From the NCBI GenBank assembly GCA_037444845.1, contig JBBILQ010000072.1, positions 1 to 12,255 of the forward strand: 12,255 nucleotides of DNA. Direction: 5' to 3'. Below are positions 1-4,885 of the stretch, piece by piece. How positions within the stretch are numbered: position 1 is the first letter of the stretch; the number at the start of each line of letters is the position of its first letter. A program made the position numbers and the translations under genes. The stretch comes from JARYMI01 sp037444845. GTDB taxonomy: Bacteria > Acidobacteriota > Aminicenantia > Aminicenantales > UBA8522. The notes beneath the pieces were generated by a model. The model did no database searches, had not been told where the DNA came from, and saw only the letters and a program-made list of their open reading frames with translations.

Positions 1-58
1 GTTGCAGCCGACTTTGCTTCGCTGCGCTCTGCAACGCGGCTGAACCCGACCGTTAGAC
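1..58 (+). repeat. integron attC recombination site, 3' portion (5' end outside window)
   Basis: The sequence has the 3' architecture of an attC site. An L''-like CAGCCG (5-10) can pair with L'-like CGGCTG (37-42), and the loop between them is GC-rich. A 10-nt stretch follows CGGCT and then the R' core GTTAGAC (52-58), which fits GTTRRRY. As I recall the aadA cassette attC, its L'-to-R' spacing is the same. A second inverted repeat, GTTGCAG (1-7) and CTGCAAC (29-35), lies in the same stretch. The matching R'' box would lie upstream of the window. The orientation is correct for a cassette gene starting just downstream on the plus strand. No integrase gene is in view, so this could be an array, a CALIN or a stray site. 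Confidence 0.65.
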
Positions 59-74
59 AGTAAGATGGATAACG

Positions 75-326
75 ATGTCACTGCTAAATTCAGCAAAAGA
101 TTTTCTCGTAGAATCCCTCGATAACTACGGGAAGGGTAAGCTGGCGTTTTCGATACTTCATGCGGTTACCGCAACAGAACTCATCCTGAAGGAACGGCTT
201 TCAAGAGTTCATCCCAGCTTGATATATTGGAAGATTGACTCTCGTCAAATAGTAAAAATTTCCACGCACAACCAAGTTCCTGGAAAATCTGGCCAGTGCT
301 TGCGCAACTGCTGTCGGGCAAATTAG
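75..326 (+). pseudogene. truncated integron-cassette-type gene, N-terminal fragment
   Basis: The frame starts 16 bp after the attC core, the usual layout for a cassette gene. About the first 56 codons look like real protein: a helical N-terminus, then a segment around residues 27-56 containing AILHAVTATEL-like and KERLSRVHPSLIY-like stretches. These recall hypothetical proteins seen in cassettes and in HEPN/Abi-like families, but that is an impression from memory. After about residue 56 the frame turns into low-complexity residues and stops at 324-326, while decayed insertion-sequence DNA begins on the other strand. I read it as an N-terminal stub whose 3' half, and probably its own attC, were lost at the IS boundary. 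No good ribosome-binding site is seen before the ATG. Function unknown. Confidence 0.5.
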
Positions 327-353
327 CCACTTTGATAGCCCATTGAAAAACGT

Positions 354-788
354 ATGACTAACCTGGCTAGTGTAGTGTTTCAATGGCAGCTTTAAACGGC
401 CGACTTTTTCAAGGATTTGATCGGCTCTTTTGGTCCAGACAAATGGTTTGGGGTCAAGATTGTTCACCCGGATGAATTCCTTAATGCTCGCGACAAGCTC
501 TGGCACGCTTCGGAATACTCCACGACGGATTCTCTTCCGGGTTAATTCAGCAAACCATCGTTCGATCAAGTTTAGTCAGGAGCTGCTGGTCGGAGTGAAG
601 TGCAAATGAAAGCGCGGATGATTCCCCAGCCACTGCTCAACATTGGGATGCGAATGCGTCCGGTAGTTGTCCAGGATCAGATGAAGATCCAATCCACTGG
701 GTATTTCGTGGTCTATCTGACGCAGAAACTTAAGAAACTCCTGGTGACGATGTCGCGGATAACAACTGCCGATTACCGTTCCTTCCAA
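354..788 (-). pseudogene. IS630-family transposase fragment (DDE_3 C-terminal part) with in-frame stop
   Basis: Read on the minus strand, one frame encodes the C-terminal half of an IS630/Tc1-mariner-superfamily transposase. An EGTVIG segment is followed by HLILDNYRTHSHP, carrying the second catalytic Asp, then LHFTPTSSS, a TGA stop at 576-578, and LNLIERWFAELTRKRIRRG, carrying the catalytic Glu. Relatives have Trp right after TSSS (TSSSWLN), so TGG has become TGA. The first catalytic Asp and the N-terminal helix-turn-helix are missing: an in-frame TAA lies just upstream of the EGTVIG segment. The similarity I recognise fades near position 354, and the open frame beyond that reads through into antisense of the cassette gene. 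The IS ends could not be fixed. The copy is dead in cis. Confidence 0.75.
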
Positions 789-885
789 ACCTTATATATG
801 TTTTCGTCTTTCTCAAGTCGGATGGAAATGATGAATTTTTTATACAAACCATAAACCAGACTGTTATTTATTCGGCCATTGGCTA

Positions 886-914
886 TTGACACATCCGTAA
901 TTAACACGTATACT
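886..914 (+). promoter_or_regulatory. sigma70-type promoter of the mazEF operon
   Basis: TTGACA (886-891), a 17-nt spacer and TATACT (909-914) make a near-consensus promoter. The predicted start is near 921. It is followed by a strong Shine-Dalgarno AAGGAGG (928-934), six bases before the antitoxin ATG at 941. Confidence 0.75.
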
Positions 915-924
915 ACACGTATAC
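904..924 (+). promoter_or_regulatory. tandem operator-like repeats over the mazEF promoter
   Basis: ACACGTATAC occurs twice as exact direct repeats (904-913 and 915-924), spaced 11 bp, about one helical turn. Each contains the palindrome GTATAC. The first copy overlaps the -10 hexamer and the second covers the expected transcription start. This is what one expects of an operator for an autoregulating antitoxin that binds as adjacent dimers on one DNA face. The repeats are seen; the binding is inferred. Confidence 0.6.
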
Positions 925-940
925 GGAAAGGAGGATTTCA

Positions 941-1171
941 ATGCAAAAGAAGTTGACCATAACCATAGATGAGGAAGTTTATAAAGGTCTCTATAAGGCC
1001 ATCGGCCCCCGCAAGATTAGCAAATTTGTTGAGGAATTGGTCCGACCTCACGTAGTTCGCCCAAATCTGGAATTGGCGTACTCCCAAATGTCAAAAGATA
1101 AAAAGAGAGAAGCAGAAGCATTGGAGTGGGCAGAAATAACTTTTAAGGACATAGCGCATGAAAAGAGGTGA
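941..1171 (+). CDS. MazE-like ribbon-helix-helix antitoxin
   Basis: A 76-aa protein that should neutralise the adjacent MazF/PemK-type mRNA endonuclease and repress its own operon. The N-terminus KKLTITIDEEVYKGL (residues 3-17) followed by a helix with RKISKFVEELVRPHV (24-38) is typical of ribbon-helix-helix antitoxins: a DNA-contacting beta strand, then two helices. The charged C-terminal half (about 40-76, rich in K and E) would be the toxin-binding tail. The start ATG has an AAGGAGG Shine-Dalgarno six bases upstream. The last 14 bp overlap the toxin start, so translation is probably coupled. The tandem ACACGTATAC repeats upstream are its likely operator. The gene is intact, although its partner is interrupted, so it may persist as an orphan antitoxin. 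The gene symbol is left empty because MazE-like RHH antitoxins are diverse. Confidence 0.8.
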   Translation: MQKKLTITIDEEVYKGLYKAIGPRKISKFVEELVRPHVVRPNLELAYSQMSKDKKREAEALEWAEITFKDIAHEKR

Positions 1172-1376
1172 GGTCTGGTGGGTTAATTTTGATCCTTCCA
1201 TCGGCGGAGAAATCAGGAAAAAACGTCCTGCCGTAATCGTTAGCAATGACGCATCAAATAAGTTCCTCAATAGAGTTCAAGTTGTTCCTCTAACAAGCAA
1301 GACAGATCGTTTGTATCCCAGCGAGGCGCTTGTCATTTTTGACGGCAAAGAAAGCAAAGCCATGGCCGATCAACTA

Positions 1377-1532
1377 GCCTGGACTATTCACGAAATGAAA
1401 GGAAAAAATCTCCTCTCCCCATGTGGGAGAGGGTCGGGGTGAGGGGGATCATTCAAAGATTCCCCCTCCCCTCTATCCCCTCCCGCCAGGGGAGGGGGCG
1501 TTTTATCGTATCATTTTGTGAATAGATCAGGC
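1377..1532. mobile_element. 156-bp MITE with terminal inverted repeats and TA target duplication
   Basis: The left end GCCTGGACTATTCAC (from 1377) and the right end, read on the minus strand from 1532, GCCTGATCTATTCAC are inverted repeats. They match at 19 of the first 22 positions and 26 of the first 32. The dinucleotide TA flanks both sides (1375-1376 and 1533-1534). The uninterrupted mazF frame shows the ancestral site held a single TA, so this is a true target duplication. TA duplication is the signature of IS630/Tc1-mariner transposases. No gene is inside, so it needs a transposase in trans. The interior (about 1410-1500) is a strongly structured C/G-rich core of three hairpins, resembling the common CCCTCTCCC/GGGAGAGGG-type intergenic repeat. 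Confidence 0.85.
1477..1504 (+). terminator. terminator-like hairpin inside the MITE
   Basis: CCCCTCCC (1477-1484) pairs with GGGAGGGG (1490-1497) around a five-base loop. GCG and then TTTT (1501-1504) follow. The stem is strong but the U tract is short. It could stop transcription inside the disrupted mazF, and it follows two other strong hairpins (1412-1432 and 1441-1468). Confidence 0.4.
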
Positions 1533-1664
1533 TAGCTACTGTAAGCAAATTGAGACTTTTTAACCGTGCCGGCGTACTTTCAGAAGAAGACATGCTAAAG
1601 ATTGGTGAGGCAATTAAAATACAATTGGATATTTATTAAAGGGCTGGATATTCCGGTCAAACAG

Positions 1665-1671
1665 GTCTAAC
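1665..1671 (+). other. possible attC R''-like box (GTCTAAC) downstream of mazF
   Basis: GTCTAAC lies 25 bp after the mazF stop and is the exact reverse complement of the GTTAGAC core at 52-58. An attC site starts with such a box just after the cassette gene. However, I find no matching GTTRRRY box or convincing L''/L' stem in the next 150 bases. At best it is the 5' remnant of an attC whose other half was deleted; a 7-bp match may also be chance. The rest of the 1640-1828 gap holds no gene I can support. A lysine/arginine-rich frame on the minus strand there is unrecognised. Confidence 0.25.
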
Positions 1672-1776
1672 ATAGGCTCGCTGATTTTATGCGGCGTCCG
1701 CTCTCCCTGTAATCCTTTTTCCTTTCCGACCAGAACGCTCTTCCGATCCTGCATCCTTGCGGGCCTTGAGCTTGTC

Positions 1777-1806
1777 TTGACACTCTATTCGCCATTGGGC
1801 TACCAT
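1777..1806 (+). promoter_or_regulatory. candidate promoter of the Omp85-like gene
   Basis: TTGACA (1777-1782), an 18-nt spacer and TACCAT (1801-1806). The -35 is perfect; the -10 is moderate. The Shine-Dalgarno AGAGGAG lies just before the ATG at 1829. Confidence 0.45.
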
Positions 1807-1828
1807 CTTTAAAGCAGAGGAGCAACCA

Positions 1829-2941
1829 ATGAGAAGCAGGTTCGTCGGGGGCTTGGCTTTTATTTTGCTTCTTGCCGCATCTGCCGCCGCCCTGCCGCTC
1901 GCGCAGGCCGATGACAAGAAGGCAGAAGAGAAGGCGCGCACCAGCCTAGTCGTCTTGCCAGGAATTTTCTCGATGCCGGAGACGAAGTTGGGCGTCGGAG
2001 TGGGCGGCCTGTTCGCCCTCCGGCCCGCAGGAAGCGCGCCGACTGCTCGGCCGTCCTCCCTTTATTTTGTCGCTATTTACACCCAGCTCAAGCAGTTCGA
2101 GGTCGGGCTCAAACCGGAGTTGTATCTCCACAATGAGCGGTACTTCCTCAACGCCGACCTCATCGTCAACAAGTTCCCGAACAAGTACTGGGGAATAGGC
2201 AATGATGTGGCGGAGGACTGGGAAGAGAACTACACGCCGCGCACGCTGAGCGCCGACCTTTCCTTCCAGCGGAAGCTCTCCGCGGCTAAAAAGGTTTACG
2301 TCGGGATCCTGTATCGCTTTGAGCACATCAAGATGCTCAAGACGGACGAAGGCAAGAGGCTCGCGGCGGGCGATGTGCCGGGATCTCAAGGCGGAGTAAC
2401 CTCGGGATCTGGCTTCATCGTTAACTGGGACAGCCGCGACAACCTCTTCTATCCACGGTCGGGCAATTATTTTCAGGTCAAAACCATTTTCTACGGCGGT
2501 CTGCTGGGCAGCGACTACGCCTTCAATCTCCTCGATGTCGACCTCCGGAAATACGTTTCCGTTTTTTCCCGCTGCGTCTTAGCCTTTCAGACCGTCTTCC
2601 AGACGTACGGAGGGACAGCGCCCTTTTACAAAATGCCCAAGCTCGGCGGAGACGCCACCATGCGAGGCTACTACAAAGGCCGCTACCGCGACCGTTCGCT
2701 CCTGGCCCTCCAGGCCGAGGTCCGCTTCCCTGTCTGGAAACGATTCTCGGGCGTCGTCTTTGGCGGCTTCGGCCAGGTGTCGGACGGACCCGGGCGGCTG
2801 CGCCTCAACGCTTTCAAGCATTCTGTCGGCTTCGGCCTCCGCTTTCTCATCGTGCCCAAGGAGGGTACAAATTTGAGGATCGACCATGCCTTCGGCAAGG
2901 GCTCATCCGGGTTCTATTTCAACGCCAACGAAGCATTCTAA
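1829..2941 (+). CDS. Omp85/BamA-superfamily outer-membrane barrel protein (surface antigen D15-like, no POTRA)
   Basis: A 370-aa exported protein. Residues 1-27 form a classic signal peptide: RSR, a hydrophobic stretch, then a cleavage region around ALPLAQA. The rest alternates short amphipathic strands and loops. DSRDNLFYPRSGNYF (201-215) matches the D15 barrel signature, and MRGYYKGRYRD (278-288) is the counterpart of the conserved VRGF/Y loop-6 motif. The last residue is Phe, as expected for a barrel recognised by the Bam machinery. At about 340 residues after cleavage there is room for the barrel only; POTRA domains are absent, as in patatin-associated and other short Omp85 members. The substrate is unknown. 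The 3' end overlaps the convergent release-factor-like gene by 23 bp. The Shine-Dalgarno AGAGGAG supports the chosen start. Confidence 0.8.
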   Translation: MRSRFVGGLAFILLLAASAAALPLAQADDKKAEEKARTSLVVLPGIFSMPETKLGVGVGGLFALRPAGSAPTARPSSLYFVAIYTQLKQFEVGLKPELYLHNERYFLNADLIVNKFPNKYWGIGNDVAEDWEENYTPRTLSADLSFQRKLSAAKKVYVGILYRFEHIKMLKTDEGKRLAAGDVPGSQGGVTSGSGFIVNWDSRDNLFYPRSGNYFQVKTIFYGGLLGSDYAFNLLDVDLRKYVSVFSRCVLAFQTVFQTYGGTAPFYKMPKLGGDATMRGYYKGRYRDRSLLALQAEVRFPVWKRFSGVVFGGFGQVSDGPGRLRLNAFKHSVGFGLRFLIVPKEGTNLRIDHAFGKGSSGFYFNANEAF

Positions 2942-3329
2942 TCTTCTTTTTCTCTGAATGTTTCCTCTTTTCTTCCAGCATTTTAAGCTTGGCTCTCTTC
3001 GACCGCTTCCTCTTCTGCCTTCTGATCTTTTCGACCCGCTGCCGCTCGGCCCTCTCCTCTCCCAGCACGCGTTTTTCTATCCTGTCCGCAAGAATCCTCC
3101 GGGCAAGGAAGCGGTTGAGGGCCTGGGAGCGTTCAAGGCTGCATTTCACCTCGATGCCCGTGGGAAGGTGCTTGAGATAGACGCAGGTCGAGGCTTTGTT
3201 CACTTTCTGTCCGCCCTTGCCTCCGGATTTGATGAATTTCTCTATGAGATCCTGCTCGCGGATGCCCAGCCGGGCCATTTTTTTGCGCAGAGCTTCCTCT
3301 TTTTCCGGCCGCACAGGAAAATCAGCCAT
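2919..3329 (-). CDS. small peptide-chain-release-factor-like protein (GGQ domain only)
   Basis: A 136-aa protein consisting of the class-I release-factor catalytic domain with a basic tail. SGGKGGQKVNKAS (35-47) carries the GGQ tripeptide (39-41) that triggers peptidyl-tRNA hydrolysis in the ribosome. The QxVNKxxT/S context is family-typical. The codon-recognition domains of RF1/RF2 are missing. Residues about 95-136 are an Arg/Lys-rich tail resembling the ribosome-mRNA-channel tail of ArfB/ICT1 and C12orf65-type rescue factors. It therefore most likely releases peptides from stalled ribosomes in the cytoplasm, but its exact subfamily (ArfB versus generic RF-like) is not certain. It starts 32 bp after the stop of the GT2-methyltransferase gene on the same strand and is probably co-transcribed with it. 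It overlaps the Omp85 gene tail to tail. Confidence 0.8.
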   Translation of the reverse strand: MADFPVRPEKEEALRKKMARLGIREQDLIEKFIKSGGKGGQKVNKASTCVYLKHLPTGIEVKCSLERSQALNRFLARRILADRIEKRVLGEERAERQRVEKIRRQKRKRSKRAKLKMLEEKRKHSEKKKIRMLRWR

Positions 3330-3361
3330 CCCGTTCTCTCTTCTTCAGCAATCGCTCTCCA

Positions 3362-4834
3362 TCATTTTTTTGAGACAACAGCGTAGAGTGTCGTCCCAAA
3401 CGGCAGGTCAAACTTGTCCATGATCTTTATTTCTAATCGGAAAAGGCTTATTAAGAATCGATTGAGCAAAGGAGGGGGGAGCGTTGTCGTGTCACTTTGA
3501 GAGACGAAAGTTCTTGACGCGAATTTCCTGACGATTCGAATGGGCGCGACCACAAAAAAAGAAGCAAAGAAAAAATACCCTGTTTTTTCAGCCTTTATTC
3601 CCGCTTCCTGCAATTCTAACTGCAAATCGCTTCTGTTGTATCTCCTCAGATGCGAGAGGGCTTCGTCGTGCTGGCTCCACAAAAACCGAAAAGCGGGAAC
3701 AGTGATGATCATTTTTCCGTCGTCCTTGAGAACGCGTCTCAATTCGGTCAACGTTCTCAACGGGTCAACGGTGTGCTCCAGGACATCCAAGCATGTGATC
3801 AAATCAAAAGTTTTCGCCCGAAAGCCCATCTGCTCGAGCGACCCTCTGACGAGCTTTCTCAAACTCCTTCTCCGGCAAAACGTCAGGGCTTGCTCGGAGA
3901 TATCAATCCCGAAGGCATTGCCGAACTTGCTGAAGGAAGCGAGGTTAATCCCTGTTCCTGAACCTCCATCCAAAATGAAGGGAAACGATCTGGCCAGAGT
4001 TTCGATCAAATGCCGAACAAAGCCATTCCTCGAGATGAACCACCAGTGGGCATTCTCCATCTCAAACATGAAGCTGTGCTCATCAGGACCCAGGTAGAGA
4101 TTTTTGGGGTTGATCGGGGTGCAGTGCCAGTTTCTCACCTGGAGAATATTGATGAACATCTTGACGGAATCTGAAACCAGGTTCACTTTTGACCCCTTCA
4201 CATGTCTCCAGGAAACCGGACCTTCTTTGATTTTATAGCCCATTTTATGGGCCAGATAAAGAATTTCCAGGTCAAAACCGAAGCCGGTGATGTTCATCCT
4301 GGAAAATAGCGGCTCAATAACGTCCTTTTTAAATATTTTAAAACCGCATTGTGTATCCTTAATTTTTGTGAACAGAATGTTCTGAGCGAAAAAATTAAAA
4401 ATCGTCCCGATGACCTTTCGATGAAATGCGACTTTTAAAACCTGTTTTTCGTCTTTGAGAACGCGTGAGCCGATGAATATGTCGTAGCCCTCGTCAAGAT
4501 AAAACAGATTTCTCTCGATCTCAGCGGGCGGCGTCGAGCCGTCAGCATCCATAAACAAACAGATGTTGCCTCTGGACTTAAACAGCCCGTATTTGACGGC
4601 ATAACCCTTTCCCCTGTTTTTTCCGAGCCTATGCACGAACAGGGGTGGAAAAACGGCCTGAAATTCTAAGGCCGTTTGTGCCGTATGATCAGAGCTTCCG
4701 TCGTCAACGACGATGATTTCATAGCTCTTTCGACTTTTCTTGCAATACTCAATAAGTTCCTCAAGGAAAGTCGGCAGCCTTTCAGATTCGTTAAACGCCG
4801 GGATGACAACAGAAACGTCTATCGGTGATTCCAC
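3362..4834 (-). CDS. bifunctional GT2 glycosyltransferase (polyprenyl-phosphate-sugar synthase-like) / SAM-dependent methyltransferase
   Basis: A 490-aa two-domain protein. Residues 1 to about 240 are a GT-A fold family 2 glycosyltransferase of the DPM1/polyprenyl-phosphate-mannose synthase type: VSVVIPAFNES (7-17), VVDDGSSDHT (42-51), the metal-binding MDADGS (95-100, DxD), then GSRV and TQCGFKIF (161-168). Residues about 260-490 are a class I methyltransferase: ILDGGSGTGIN (287-297, SAM-binding motif I), FDLITCLDVLEH (343-354) and VLKDDGKMIITVPA (368-381). The first half likely transfers a sugar to a polyprenyl phosphate at the membrane; the methyl acceptor is unknown. The start is GTG at 4834, with no obvious Shine-Dalgarno and a consensus promoter just upstream. 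The divergent neighbour is a GT-C enzyme that could use its lipid-linked product. The gene heads an operon with the release-factor-like gene. Confidence 0.85.
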   Translation of the reverse strand: MESPIDVSVVIPAFNESERLPTFLEELIEYCKKSRKSYEIIVVDDGSSDHTAQTALEFQAVFPPLFVHRLGKNRGKGYAVKYGLFKSRGNICLFMDADGSTPPAEIERNLFYLDEGYDIFIGSRVLKDEKQVLKVAFHRKVIGTIFNFFAQNILFTKIKDTQCGFKIFKKDVIEPLFSRMNITGFGFDLEILYLAHKMGYKIKEGPVSWRHVKGSKVNLVSDSVKMFINILQVRNWHCTPINPKNLYLGPDEHSFMFEMENAHWWFISRNGFVRHLIETLARSFPFILDGGSGTGINLASFSKFGNAFGIDISEQALTFCRRRSLRKLVRGSLEQMGFRAKTFDLITCLDVLEHTVDPLRTLTELRRVLKDDGKMIITVPAFRFLWSQHDEALSHLRRYNRSDLQLELQEAGIKAEKTGYFFFASFFVVAPIRIVRKFASRTFVSQSDTTTLPPPLLNRFLISLFRLEIKIMDKFDLPFGTTLYAVVSKK

Positions 4835-4842
4835 TTTGGCCG

Positions 4843-4871
4843 AGTATAAATAACGATAAATAAGCTGTCAA
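4843..4871 (-). promoter_or_regulatory. consensus sigma70 promoter of the GT2-methyltransferase gene
   Basis: On the minus strand TTGACA (4871-4866), a 17-nt spacer and TATACT (4848-4843) form a near-perfect promoter. The expected transcription start (about 4836) is only a few bases before the GTG at 4834, so the message may be leaderless. Confidence 0.7.
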
Positions 4872-4885
4872 GGACGTGTTGTTTT

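Larger units (their letters stand above)
1158..1639 (+). pseudogene. mazF: MazF/PemK-family toxin (endoribonuclease) gene interrupted by a MITE
   Basis: The 5' part encodes 73 residues of a typical MazF: MKRGEVWWVNFDPS (1-14), GGEIRKKRPAVIVSND (16-31) with the conserved Arg and Pro, QVVPLTS (41-47) with the conserved Thr/Ser, and MADQL (69-73). These are the substrate-loop and active-site signatures of this mRNA-cleaving family. After codon 73 a 156-bp element intervenes. The frame then resumes as ATVSKLRLFNRAGVL and ends LDIY with TAA at 1637-1639, the expected MazF C-terminus. Deleting 1377-1532 and one TA gives 73+34=107 codons, a normal family length. In the present state translation enters the element, adds 21 foreign residues and stops at the TGA at 1440-1442, giving a 94-aa product without the C-terminal helix. 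Probably inactive, though residual activity cannot be excluded. Confidence 0.85.

Noticed and set aside
576..578. UGA recoded as Trp (alternative genetic code or selenocysteine)
   Set aside because: TGA is the normal stop for several intact genes here (antitoxin, release-factor-like, GT2 fusion, GT-C), and the IS copy is truncated anyway.
576..788. Separate 70-aa minus-strand gene upstream of a 122-aa one (201-569)
   Set aside because: Both lie in the same frame and join across a single TGA at the IS630 motif TSSS(W)LN; they are one broken transposase.
1411..1500. CRISPR-like repeats in the C/G-rich stretch
   Set aside because: They are inverted, not regularly spaced direct repeats, and form hairpins inside a MITE; no spacers.
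1687..1828. Lys/Arg-rich minus-strand frame between mazF and the Omp85 gene
   Set aside because: No start signal, no recognised family, and it runs on into antisense of the Omp85 signal peptide; not supported as a gene.
1946..2887. Long minus-strand frames inside the Omp85 gene
   Set aside because: They are shadows of a gene with a signal peptide, D15 motifs and a Shine-Dalgarno; their own sequences show no recognisable domain or start signal.
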